From Ruminococcus bovis (GTDB taxonomy: Bacteria; Bacillota; Clostridia; Oscillospirales; Acutalibacteraceae): 64,000 nucleotides of DNA. The stretch is taken from positions 369,941-433,940 of the forward strand of contig NZ_CP039381.1 in assembly GCF_005601135.1 (NCBI RefSeq), in the 5' to 3' direction. The position numbers and the translations under genes were made by a program. This document shows positions 8,816-17,945 of the stretch, piece after piece. Below the pieces are notes generated by a model. The model did not search any database, was not told the origin of the DNA, and worked only from the letters and a program-made list of their open reading frames with translations. The first letter of the stretch is position 1, and each line of letters begins with the position of its first letter.

Positions 8816-9316
8816 TTGGAAGAGATATTGGATGTTGAGAGCTTTGTCACCAAAGCTGTTAATGAATATTCCGGTACAATATATAAGGTTGCTTTCCATA
8901 TTACTTGCAACAAGGATGATGCCTATGATGTGTGTCAGGATGCTTTCCTAAGATTGTTCAACAATTTTGAAAAGATTAAGGACGATGAACACCTAAAAGC
9001 GTGGCTTATCCGAGTTGCAGTAAATTGTGCAAAAAGCTATTGTACGAAAGGATTTAAGAAAAATACAGTTCCTATTGATGATGTTAATGAAAATGAGTTA
9101 ATAGCTGAAAATAAGAAAGATAATACTATAGATAAGGTTCTTAAATTACCGGAAAAGTATCGTGTAGTTATTCATCTTTTCTATTATCAAGAAATGAGTA
9201 TTGAAGAAATATCCGATACTTTACAGATTGGTAAATCAGCAGTTAAAACAAGATTATCAAGAGGAAGAAAACTGTTAGAAAAAATTATTAGAGAGGAGGA
9301 AGCTTTAGGTGGATAA
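8816..9316 (+). CDS. RNA polymerase ECF-type sigma factor
   Basis: Alternative sigma factor of 166 residues. Region 2 includes NKDDAYDVCQDAFLRLFNNF (about 32-51) and HLKAWLIRVAVNCAKSY (60-76). Region 4 includes LPEKYRVVIHLFYYQEMSIE (about 111-130) and the helix-turn-helix ISDTLQIGKSAVKTRLSRGR. The start is TTG at 8816, preceded by a GAGAGGG Shine-Dalgarno; no in-frame ATG gives a full region 2. It overlaps the next gene by 8 bases (9309-9316), the usual coupling with an anti-sigma factor. Confidence 0.93.
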   Translation: MEEILDVESFVTKAVNEYSGTIYKVAFHITCNKDDAYDVCQDAFLRLFNNFEKIKDDEHLKAWLIRVAVNCAKSYCTKGFKKNTVPIDDVNENELIAENKKDNTIDKVLKLPEKYRVVIHLFYYQEMSIEEISDTLQIGKSAVKTRLSRGRKLLEKIIREEEALGG

Positions 9317-10022
9317 ATTTGATTTTGATTTGTACAAAAAACAAACCGATGAGATTGACTTAACAGACAAGCAAAAGCAAGACTTAATTAGCAATATCCT
9401 TGATAAGAAGAAAAGAGAAAACTTAAAGGTTATTGATTTCCCTACCGAAAAACCTAAAATTTATAAATACAAGAACCTACTGACTATTGCTGCCGGGTTT
9501 GTTATTATTATTTCCATTGCTTTCTTAACAAACTTAGTACCTGGTTTTCTTTCTTCTCAGAAGATGGATGAATTTTCTCTTGTGAATTCATTAAGTAACA
9601 ACAAGGATAAGTCGGTACAAAAGGCTATTGTAGTTGAACTTAAAGACAAAAAAGGCAAGAAAGAGGTCGAAAGTAAACCACTTGACCTACAACTTAAGGG
9701 TAAACACATAACAAGTGTTGATGTTTATTCAGCAGGTAATAACTATATTGTGTTAAATAGTTATAGCAGTGGTACTGCTTATGCTGAGGCTAGTACTTCT
9801 TATAGCAATATTGATTATAGCGATATTGATTTCTTAGGTTGGATGCCATCAGAAGAAAATATTGCAACTCTTAAGGGTTTGGCTTCTCAGTCAACAGCAG
9901 ATGAGTATTACAATTGTATGTATGATACAATTTATATGACAATCTATTTTTCAAATGGTGATACTGTAAAGCAGAAGTTGGTTGTTTCTTATGATGACAA
10001 CTACAACTACACTATTGAATAA
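9309..10022 (+). CDS. Putative membrane-bound anti-sigma factor
   Basis: A 237-residue protein with a cytoplasmic N-terminal region (about 1-55, charged), a single membrane segment LLTIAAGFVIIISIAFLTNL (about 58-77) and an extracellular domain of about 155 residues without a recognised fold. The GTG start at 9309 overlaps the sigma gene. Overlap, topology and order fit an anti-sigma factor that holds the upstream ECF sigma at the membrane. I could not identify a named anti-sigma domain from sequence alone, so the role rests on context. Confidence 0.75.
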   Translation: MDKFDFDLYKKQTDEIDLTDKQKQDLISNILDKKKRENLKVIDFPTEKPKIYKYKNLLTIAAGFVIIISIAFLTNLVPGFLSSQKMDEFSLVNSLSNNKDKSVQKAIVVELKDKKGKKEVESKPLDLQLKGKHITSVDVYSAGNNYIVLNSYSSGTAYAEASTSYSNIDYSDIDFLGWMPSEENIATLKGLASQSTADEYYNCMYDTIYMTIYFSNGDTVKQKLVVSYDDNYNYTIE

Positions 10023-10653
10023 AGAAAAGAAAATTATACTTTTTTGCTCTGCCTTTGATGATTGTAAGAATATAAAGACATTTAATATTTCTAAAAATGT
10101 AAATGAAATCAGAAAAAATGTTTTTATCAATTGTACAAGTTTAAAGAGCATTAATATGGATAAAAATAATAAGAAATATGCAACAGTAAACGGTTCTCTT
10201 TATAATAAGAAAAAGAATAATCTTATTGCTTATCCCGGTGGCAGAACATCATCATACAAAGTTTCTAAGGGTACTAAGTACATTGGAAATCAGTCCTTTT
10301 CCGGTGCTACAGTAAAGAAAGTTGTTCTTCCTAATACAGTAAAGAATATTGGCTATAAAGCATTTGAAAACTGTAAGAGCCTTAATAATATTACTATTCA
10401 GGGTTCTGTAAGTTTTATTGATGCAAAGGCTTTTGACAACACAAAGTACTACAATACTTCAAAGTATTGGTACAAAGGTCAGCTATATGTTGCTAATTGT
10501 GTAGTTGACAGTAAAGAAAATATTAAGTCAGCTAACCTAAAGTCAAGTACAAGACTGATTGCAAGAGATGACTTTACTTTATATGTATATAAAAATACTG
10601 CAGGTAATAGATATGCTAAGGGTAATGCCTTTAACTATAAGGTAATCAAATAA
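9982..10653 (+). pseudogene. Truncated BspA-like leucine-rich-repeat (LRR_5) surface protein fragment
   Basis: The frame contains LRR_5 repeats: CKNIKTFNISKNVNEIRKNV, a linker NKKYATVNGSLYNKKKNNL followed by IAYPGG, and AFENCKSLNNITI. This is the pattern of BspA/internalin-like surface proteins. There is no signal peptide; the first 14 codons overlap the anti-sigma gene in another frame, and no good ribosome-binding site precedes them. It therefore looks like the 3' remainder of a larger gene, perhaps once the target of the upstream sigma pair. A short expressed protein is not excluded. Confidence 0.65.
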
Positions 10654-10669
10654 ACTGAATATATTTTAT

Positions 10670-10713
10670 TGCACTTCTGATTTAGCTATGGTTAAGTCAG
10701 AGGTGCATTTTTC
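10670..10713 (+). terminator. Intrinsic terminator after the LRR fragment
   Basis: TGCACTTCTGA and TCAGAGGTGCA form an 11-base stem with one G-U pair, followed by TTTTTCTT. Confidence 0.75.
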
Positions 10714-10763
10714 TTATAAAGAAAAAAATAAATATGGAAATTATATATAAAAATGAAAAAACA

Positions 10764-10792
10764 TTGTAAAAAAATAAAATATATTGTATAAT
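10764..10792 (+). promoter_or_regulatory. Promoter of the NYN-domain gene
   Basis: TTGTAA (10764-10769) and TATAAT (10787-10792) are separated by 17 bases, 35 bases before the start codon. Confidence 0.75.
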
Positions 10793-10826
10793 AGTATTGA
10801 AAATTTTTATACAAAGGTGGTATTTT

Positions 10827-12170
10827 ATGGAACTAAATAACGAGCCTATCTATAAGGCAAGTCAATCAAAAGTTTCTACAGTAGTAGCATACCTAATAGG
10901 TGCTAAAGAAGATATGTTTAGTTACTATTCAGGTGACAGTATGGACATTATTGAGAAACTAAAGGAAAATGATGATGCAATTATTCTAAGGTCACTATGT
11001 AATATTCGTACAAACCTAATGTTGCATTACCAAACAACACAGGAAAGTATTTATTATTTTACAAACCTAGACAGACAAAGCTATTATGAAGAAGATGTAA
11101 AAATTCTAAGAAGTAAAGGCATTGATATTGTCAAGGCTAATTGCAAGGTAAATACTTATATTGCAAACATAAACGAACTTATTGCAAACAGAATAAATAA
11201 TGTTAAGGACTTTTTCCCTGAATGGTTTAAGTGGGAATACATCAGAGAACTTTTTGTAATGCCTAAAGGTCAAAAAGAAGATAGAATTATGGCTGAGTCA
11301 AAGAAATTCTCTGCTAATAGAAATAACTATCCTTACCAAAGATATATTTACTGGAGACCTGTTGAAGAGGGTAATATCCTATTTAATGATGAAAAATTTG
11401 CAATGATAATCTATAGACAACATAACGAAGAATTTTCTGATATTTCTAAGGTTACAGATGCAAGTGATGTTATTAAAACAGATATTTATGACTTTATTCA
11501 GAATGGCGAAAAGGTTATGATTGTGGTTGATTGTGAAAACAGTGACCCTATTAAACTTGCAGGTACTCTTACTCAGCTTAACGCAGATGAACTTTCCAAA
11601 ATTTCTAAAATAGAATTATACGACGATAAACATACTTCAAAAGCATGGAAGTACATTGGTGCATTAACCGGTATCCCTGTTGAGCATAATGTAATTGAAA
11701 GAGTTAAGGAAGAAAAATCTTTGGTTGATATTAAAATGTCAGTGGGTATCTCAAAGGCTTATTTTCGTGACAATGTAGATTCATTTATTATGCTTTCAAG
11801 TGACTCTGACTTTTGGGGTGTTATCTCCTCAATTCCTGATGCAAAGTTCCTTGTTATGGTTGAGCAAAGTAAGTGTGGACCTGATATTCTAAATGCATTT
11901 AAGGATAACGGTACATATTATTGTTATATTGATGACTTTTCAACCGGCAATATTAAGGGCTTTAAGAATGCAATTCTCCGTTCAACTTTGGAAGAAAAAG
12001 TAGGTTCACTTGTAAATATTGATACTAAGGAACTAGTAAATAATATTTTCAGAGAGCTATATATGGAAGTTGATGAAGCAGAGAAAAAGAATTTCTACGA
12101 TAAATATGTTAAGAAAATGACTCTTGCTATTGATAAAGATGGAATGATGACTATTAAAATCCCTGATTGA
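10827..12170 (+). CDS. NYN (PIN-like) domain protein, putative RNase
   Basis: A 447-residue soluble protein. The start at ATG 10827 follows AAAGGTGG; a frame ten codons longer lacks a site. The N-terminal half (about 1-210) has no recognised domain but is rich in charged and aromatic residues. From about 225 to 370 it resembles NYN/PIN-like nucleases: MIVVDCENSDPIKLAG with the first acidic pair, KSLVDIKMSVGISKAYF, and the acidic motif FIMLSSDSDFWGVI. A C-terminal helical region follows. It is transcribed alone, between the LRR remnant and repeat R3. Nuclease activity is inferred from the preserved acidic residues; the substrate is unknown. Confidence 0.75.
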   Translation: MELNNEPIYKASQSKVSTVVAYLIGAKEDMFSYYSGDSMDIIEKLKENDDAIILRSLCNIRTNLMLHYQTTQESIYYFTNLDRQSYYEEDVKILRSKGIDIVKANCKVNTYIANINELIANRINNVKDFFPEWFKWEYIRELFVMPKGQKEDRIMAESKKFSANRNNYPYQRYIYWRPVEEGNILFNDEKFAMIIYRQHNEEFSDISKVTDASDVIKTDIYDFIQNGEKVMIVVDCENSDPIKLAGTLTQLNADELSKISKIELYDDKHTSKAWKYIGALTGIPVEHNVIERVKEEKSLVDIKMSVGISKAYFRDNVDSFIMLSSDSDFWGVISSIPDAKFLVMVEQSKCGPDILNAFKDNGTYYCYIDDFSTGNIKGFKNAILRSTLEEKVGSLVNIDTKELVNNIFRELYMEVDEAEKKNFYDKYVKKMTLAIDKDGMMTIKIPD

Positions 12171-12575
12171 TTTTTAGTTACCCTTTCTTTCGTCAATTTT
12201 TTTACTGAATATATAAACAAGTGATTAGAAAATAATTTAAATTAACTTATAACTAAAACTTATATTTATTCTCGCAAATTGATTTATCATTACCATAGTT
12301 CATAGATTTATAAATTCTGTGTATTTGAAATTGTACTTATATATTAGTTGATTGAATTCATATATTTTAAATTATAATTTATATGACTATGAATATATTT
12401 AAATGTTTGAAAATTTAATTTATGTGTTTGTGAATTCGAACTATGTATTTGAAAATTAAATTTGTAAGCTAAAATTAAACTATAAACTATAATAAATTAA
12501 CCGACCCATTTAGGGTCGGTTTTTCTATATCAAATAATTTATATTTGATTAGCTCAGTTTATTATTTTGGGTTTT
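12171..12575. other. AT-rich gene-free region with a terminator
   Basis: About 400 bp of A+T-rich sequence in which short blocks such as TTTGAAAATT, GTGTTTGTGAATTC and TATTTGAAAATT recur loosely every 20-40 bases between 12320 and 12480. A strong terminator is at 12499-12525. No gene was recognised. Confidence 0.6.
12499..12525 (+). terminator. Intrinsic terminator downstream of the NYN gene
   Basis: AACCGACCC/GGGTCGGTT, a perfect 9-bp stem with a 5-base loop, runs into TTTTTC on the plus strand. It lies about 330 bp after the NYN gene. Confidence 0.8.
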
Positions 12576-12687
12576 AAATTTTGTTTGTGGGTTAAGAATA
12601 GTCAGTTCAACAAATTAGGGTTTGTAGTGATAGAACTTGCCTTGTTATGTGGTAGTTATTTAGAATTAGCTGAGACTCCCAGCCTCC

Positions 12688-13655
12688 TTAGATTGTCAAA
12701 CCAAGTGCAACACTTTGATTAAAATAGTCAATAGGTGAAAGAAGGTCTAAACATTTTCTAGGTCTATTATTGATTTTATCAAGGACTGCATCAAGTTGTG
12801 CTCTTGTGACTTTTCTGAAATCAGTACCTCTTGGAAAGAAAAATCTTAATAGTCCATTGATATTTTCATTTGAACCTCGTTGCCAAGGAGCATGAACATC
12901 TGCAAAATATATTTCTAAATCTAAATCTTTTTCAATATCAGCATATCCGTTAAATTCAGAACCATTATCTAAAGTTAATGTAAGTGGCTTGATTTTTAAA
13001 GAAGCTTTTCAAAAGCTTCTCTAAAAGCTGAATTAATTGATGAAATAGATTTATCTTTACAGGTAGCAGCTACAAGAAATCTTGATTTTCTATCAATAGC
13101 AGTAACAAGATAGCCTTTTCCAACTGAACCGTAAATTGTATCTCCCTCATAATCACCAAATCTTCCTCTCTCATCAATTACAGAATCACGATTATGAATT
13201 GATTTTTCAGAATGTTTAGTGTAGGTCTTACGCTCAGTTCTGTAAGGTTTTCCTCTTCTTCTAAGATGTGATGCAGGTGAAATACCGTGAATAATTTGGA
13301 ACGAATTGCACGATAAATAGAAGAAAAGAAATCTTTATATTATGATTTAAATTCCATTTATCGGCTATTATTTCGTGACCAAAAGGAATGTAATTTATCA
13401 AATACATAATTATATATATCTGTGTATATGAGTAAATTATTTTTCTATGACAATCCTTTCTTCTTACTAAATATTTTACATGTGCGCCCCAAGAATGATA
13501 GTGTTTGCGTTTTTTACTAAAATTCCGTTTTAATTCTCTGCTGATTGTAGAAGGACTTCGTTCAAGTATTTTGCAATTTTTCTTATGCTATATCCTTTTT
13601 CGTAAAATTCTTGTAGACATTCTCTTTCAATTAGTGTAAGATGTGTATATGACAA
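12688..13655 (-). pseudogene. IS30-family transposase, frameshifted (right copy)
   Basis: Same gene as at 3702-4671, read on the minus strand from TTG 13655. It lacks one A in the early A-run, so the N-terminal helix-turn-helix frame breaks after about 28 codons, earlier than in the left copy. It shares with that copy the frame break before SIYRAIRS and the TAA that interrupts the frame ahead of LTLDNGSEF. Not functional as a single polypeptide. Confidence 0.85.
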
Positions 13656-13754
13656 TATGATTACCTCCGTATTATGTTTGGTGTTGCAACTACATTTTAC
13701 ACGTTGGTTTTCATATTGTCTATTTTTTTAGTGTTGCACTTGTTATTATAATCT
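12690..13754 (-). mobile_element. IS30-family insertion sequence, right copy (inactive, inverted)
   Basis: About 1065 bp, the reverse complement of 3603-4669 apart from small indels. For example, the run after TTGC has four A here and five there, and the left copy's CCCGGGT is CACGGT here. The terminal inverted repeats match those of the left copy. With the left copy it brackets about 8 kb. Confidence 0.85.
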
Positions 13755-14183
13755 ACCCTCCCTTGTGTAAAGGGAGCTGTCGCTCGTAAATTGGAAGAAT
13801 GACAATTTACTTTTAAAGAGCGACTGAGGGATTGTTATGGTAGATAGTGTTCTCTAGATAAAATGTGTACGATAAGATAAAAATTATCTATAAATAACGG
13901 AACGAACATTGTTCGTTCCCTACATCATATATCGAATAAATCTTATATAATCTAAAGTGCCTACCAAAACAATCCTTCCACCACTTCGTGGTCCCCCTCC
14001 CTTTACACAAGGGAGGCTGGTTAGTCTCTGCAAACTCTAAATATTCACCATATAACGATGCAAATTCTAGCCCCATAAACTCTAATTTGTTGAATTGTTT
14101 TTAGATTAGCACAATCAAAATTAAAAAACTAATTTATAACACTAAAATATTAAAACCACAATCAAAAACAAACACAAAAGGCG

Positions 14184-14219
14184 ACACCCTATGGTAAAAG
14201 AATACCATAGGGTGTTTTT
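14184..14219. terminator. Strong bidirectional-type intrinsic terminator
   Basis: ACACCCTATGGTA and TACCATAGGGTGT form a perfect 13-bp stem with a 6-base loop. TTTTTG follows on the plus strand. On the minus strand a T-rich tract lies a few bases beyond the stem, so it could also serve the ABC-permease operon ending at 14559. Confidence 0.75.
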
Positions 14220-14249
14220 GGGATTTGGGAATAATGAAACAAATCAATT

Positions 14250-14530
14250 GTTGTAAGCTAATTTAATTTTTTAAGTTAATTTAATTTTCTATACGCTAAT
14301 TCAATTCTGTTTAGGCTAGTTTATTTTTATGCCAATTTAATACTGTTTAAGCAGTTTAACTTTTATGCATAGTTAATTTTGCTTAAGTTAATTTAATTTT
14401 TAATGCTTAATTAATTATGTTTATGCTAATTTGATTTTTATGCAAATTTAATTCTTAAGCCAATTAAATTTTAATTAATATCGGCTTAATTTTAAATGCC
14501 TGAATAATTTTTAATTAGCACAATAGCATT
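14250..14530. repeat. Degenerate AT-rich tandem repeat
   Basis: About 280 bp built of imperfect units of roughly 18-25 bases around GCTAATTTAATTTTTAA or TTATGC (for example at 14258, 14310, 14350, 14420). There are more than ten recognisable units. It lies immediately past the 3' end of the ABC permease gene. No coding potential was recognised. Confidence 0.65.
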
Positions 14531-14558
14531 AAAAAATTTAGATTTTCATTTATCAATA

Positions 14559-17189
14559 TTAATCTATATCTTCCTTTAGAGCATCAATGATTGAGCCTTT
14601 CTTGATTTTATTAACTGCATAGAACATTGTAAGTCCTACAATTAAGAACACTGCAACAACTACAATTAGGTAAATCATAATATCAGGTCTGAAAGGATAA
14701 CCTGCTTCACCTATAGAAATATGCATACCGTAGCTAATTAGTAAGCTAAGTGGTAAACCGATAATCAAAGCCTTAATGCCATATAACAAACTTTCCAGAC
14801 AGACAATCTTGTAAAAGCCTTTCTTGGAAACGCCAACTGAACGAAGCATTGCAAATTCTCTTTTTCTCATTGCAGTACCGGTTGATATTGTGTTAATTAT
14901 ATTGAAGATTGTAATTAAAGTGATTAGTGTAATGAAGCCATATAGGAACACCTGAATAGTGAACCTAACTGCCTCATAACCTTGTCGGTCATGTTCATAA
15001 TTAGAAACACTAAGCACAGTATAATCACTACTTAAATTATTAATTGTATCATATAACTTAGTGCTATTATCAGTAACATAACCATAGGTTACAGACATAT
15101 CACTTGGCTTATTATTTGTAACCTTTAAGTATTCACTCATTGGTGCAAACATAGTGATTTCACTGTTATCATCCATAGTAAACAGCAGATTATTCTCATC
15201 ATACTTAATAAAGTCACCTATATAAATATTGTTTTCTTTTGATAAAATATGACCTTCCAGTTTATAGTTATCTTCATAAATTGAATCATCCATAAAGCCA
15301 CCGGCAAATAAATCCGATTGGTCACAATATAAACCGTAGTTCTTGATACTATCTTTAAATACAGGGTCTTCTGATGACTTATCACCAACACTGTTAACTG
15401 CAAGTGTTAATAATTTTTTGCCATAATACTTGCTTTTATCAATATTATTATCCTTACAAATCTTATTAAAGGTATCATCCTCAACAAGGTGTACCATCAT
15501 ACAAATACTTTCTTTGTATTTCCTTTTGTACTGAAAATTCATATAATCAAGATATTTGTCCTTGTTTTCTGCCATTTGTACAATACTATAGGATGTAAGC
15601 AAGAATTTATCTTTAATATTATTATCCTTAGCAATTTCTTCATTAAACTTTTCAGCTTCATTATATGGCAGTGCTGCCTCTACCTGATAAGATTCTTTTT
15701 TCAATCCATCTACTTGAGTTGTAAACATACTACAGAAGTAGTTTACTGTAATGAATAGCACAATAGAAATTGTAAGTGAAACAATAATCAGTCTTGATTT
15801 TTTACCATTTCTCTTTAGGTTTTTGTTGGCAATTTCACCCTCATAACCGAAGATTTTTCTAATCAACTTTGATGACTTTAGACTTTTTGCCTTTAGATTA
15901 ATTGAGTCATTCTGTCTGATTGCATCAATAGGACTAATCTTTGAGGACTTTCTGGCCGGAATATATGCAGAAATAAAGATTGTAATAATACTAAATACAA
16001 TTATTGAAATAATACTCCAAGCAGGTACTGACAAAATAGAGGTTATCATACCTTCCTTTATGTAACCTAATGCACCGGAAGTTATCAGTCTGTTTAGAAC
16101 TACATTTAAGGTTATATCAATACCGATAATACCGAAGAAAATACCTAAAGGAATTGCAATCAACCCTAGGAATGCACCCTCAAAATATACTGAATTTCTC
16201 TTCTGCTTTCTGGTAGCACCAACACTTGCCAACATTCCTAAGTATCTAAGTCTGCCTGTCAGTGACATTGAAAAGGCATTATACACCAGCATAACTGAGG
16301 CAGTGATAATAATTATCAGCATAATTATAATAGATATAATCATCACAGCAGTAGTATCATTAATTGCCAATGCACCTTGGCTTAACAAGTAGTCAGTATT
16401 ATAATCAAAACTTTCTTCAAGACTATATCTGTCCAAAATCTTATCAATTTGTTTTGTTGCATAGAAACCAACATTATTTAGTTTACAGTAAACATCAATA
16501 TTACTAAAGTTTTCTTTAGAGAAAGAACCACTATGACCAAATACTATGTTTTCACTATATAGTGCAGTTGATCTATCATCTGTCATAATACCGGTAACAG
16601 TGACAACCTTTGTTTCATGCTTTTTAAATATATTATCTGACTGAGCATCATCATACAGTCTTTCTTCTTTGGTTGTTTTATCGTAATAATTACCGATTTC
16701 AAGGGTAACCTTATCCCCTACTTTCCATGATAATTTATTATCATCAATGTAGGACTTTTGAACAAGAATTTCATTTTCATTAGTAGGTAGCTTACCGGTA
16801 AACTCATTAGTCATAACCATCTCTAGACAGTTATAATCATATTCTCTAAGGTCTACCATCATAACCTCAGGGTCATTTTCTTTACCTTGTGGTACAACTG
16901 CATAATTATACTTGTAAGTTGTACCTACTTTCTTCAATTCACCGTCATTTTTAATTTTTGATGTGCCTTCAATTCTTTCTGTTGAGTCATCATTATAAGC
17001 AGAAGCAGTAAAATCATAGTCACCTGTAGTATATTTCATCATTTGTCCTGTAACATTCAGTAATGATGAGCTACCTACAAATACTGCTGTAATCATTGCT
17101 ACTGCAACAATGATACCTAAGATAGTGACAACTGTTCTGCCTTTATTTTCTTTTAGGTGACGCAAAGTTAACTTTCTTACAATATTCAA
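14559..17189 (-). CDS. FtsX/MacB-type ABC transporter permease
   Basis: An 876-residue membrane protein with two FtsX domains. It has an N-terminal membrane helix (about 17-40) and a large extracellular region of about 220 residues. Three helices with the FtsX motif (LRYLGMLASVGATRKQKR near 315-332) follow. There is then a second extracellular region, and a second FtsX domain (KREFAMLRSVGVSKKGFYKI near 765-784) with terminal helices. It overlaps its ATPase by 4 bases. Such permeases export or sense peptides, lipids or antimicrobials. The adjacent two-component system suggests an envelope-stress or antimicrobial-peptide module, but the substrate is not readable. Confidence 0.88.
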   Translation of the reverse strand: MNIVRKLTLRHLKENKGRTVVTILGIIVAVAMITAVFVGSSSLLNVTGQMMKYTTGDYDFTASAYNDDSTERIEGTSKIKNDGELKKVGTTYKYNYAVVPQGKENDPEVMMVDLREYDYNCLEMVMTNEFTGKLPTNENEILVQKSYIDDNKLSWKVGDKVTLEIGNYYDKTTKEERLYDDAQSDNIFKKHETKVVTVTGIMTDDRSTALYSENIVFGHSGSFSKENFSNIDVYCKLNNVGFYATKQIDKILDRYSLEESFDYNTDYLLSQGALAINDTTAVMIISIIIMLIIIITASVMLVYNAFSMSLTGRLRYLGMLASVGATRKQKRNSVYFEGAFLGLIAIPLGIFFGIIGIDITLNVVLNRLITSGALGYIKEGMITSILSVPAWSIISIIVFSIITIFISAYIPARKSSKISPIDAIRQNDSINLKAKSLKSSKLIRKIFGYEGEIANKNLKRNGKKSRLIIVSLTISIVLFITVNYFCSMFTTQVDGLKKESYQVEAALPYNEAEKFNEEIAKDNNIKDKFLLTSYSIVQMAENKDKYLDYMNFQYKRKYKESICMMVHLVEDDTFNKICKDNNIDKSKYYGKKLLTLAVNSVGDKSSEDPVFKDSIKNYGLYCDQSDLFAGGFMDDSIYEDNYKLEGHILSKENNIYIGDFIKYDENNLLFTMDDNSEITMFAPMSEYLKVTNNKPSDMSVTYGYVTDNSTKLYDTINNLSSDYTVLSVSNYEHDRQGYEAVRFTIQVFLYGFITLITLITIFNIINTISTGTAMRKREFAMLRSVGVSKKGFYKIVCLESLLYGIKALIIGLPLSLLISYGMHISIGEAGYPFRPDIMIYLIVVVAVFLIVGLTMFYAVNKIKKGSIIDALKEDID

Positions 17190-17869
17190 CCTTTACTCAC
17201 CTCATCCTTAACAATCTTACCATCTTCAATAGCAATAATTCTGTCGGCAGACTGAGCAATTCTTTCGTCATGAGTAATCATAATTACTGTTTGATTATGT
17301 TCTCTGTTAAACTTGCGAAGTAAAGCAACAATTTCCTTACTGTTTTCACTGTCAAGGTTACCTGTAGGTTCATCAGCAAGTAATAGTGCAGGATTGTTAG
17401 CCAATGCTCTGCCAATGGAAACTCTCTGTTGTTGACCACCTGAAAGCTGGTTTGGCAAGTGCTTTAGTCTGTCACCTAAGCCAAGGTTACTTACTAAGTA
17501 ATCAATCTGTTCTTTGTTAGGTTTTCTGCCATCAAGTAGTAGTGGCAAAGTCAGATTTTCTTCAACTGTCAAGATTGGTATTAGGTTGTAGAACTGATAC
17601 ACCAGACCGATTTGTCTTCTTCTGAAAATTGACAAAGGACTTTCCTTTAGCTTTGTAATATCAGTACCGTCAATAATTACATTACCACTTGTTGGTGTAT
17701 CTACACCACCGATTATATGTAGCAAAGTTGATTTACCTGAACCTGATGGTCCGATAATTGCAACAAACTCACCTTGCTCAACAGTAAAAGAAACATCATC
17801 AACTGCTTTTACAAGTGTGTCACCTTTTCCGTAAATTTTTGATAAATTTTTAACTTCAAGTATGTTCAT
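17186..17869 (-). CDS. ABC transporter ATP-binding protein (MacB/LolD type)
   Basis: The 227-residue ATPase partner of the downstream permease. Walker A is GPSGSGKSTLL (about 40-50), the signature is LSGGQQQRVSIGRAL (about 141-155) and Walker B is LLLADEPTGNLD (about 162-173). The insertion typical of LolD/MacB ATPases (VYQFYNLIPILTVEENL) is present. The start has a GGGAGG ribosome site. It is 76 bp downstream of the sensor kinase gene and probably in the same transcription unit. Confidence 0.93.
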   Translation of the reverse strand: MNILEVKNLSKIYGKGDTLVKAVDDVSFTVEQGEFVAIIGPSGSGKSTLLHIIGGVDTPTSGNVIIDGTDITKLKESPLSIFRRRQIGLVYQFYNLIPILTVEENLTLPLLLDGRKPNKEQIDYLVSNLGLGDRLKHLPNQLSGGQQQRVSIGRALANNPALLLADEPTGNLDSENSKEIVALLRKFNREHNQTVIMITHDERIAQSADRIIAIEDGKIVKDEVSKG

Positions 17870-17945
17870 AAATTTTCCTCCCTAACTTTGACTATATCAT
17901 ATCAAAGAAAACTTACATTAAGGTGACTTTTATATTACAAATTCG

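Larger units (their letters stand above)
12576..14130. repeat. Dispersed mosaic repeat, copy R3, interrupted by an inverted IS30-type element
   Basis: Family ends are at 12580-12630 (TTTGTGGGTTAAG, AAATTAGGGTTTGTAG) and 14070-14130. The outer part, 13755-14082, is the inverse of 3276-3602 with only a one-base indel and a start-edge substitution noted. The inner flank (12630-12689) is also homologous to the same end of R1, but divergent. R3 is thus built from two left-type ends pointing at each other with the IS between them. Confidence 0.7.
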
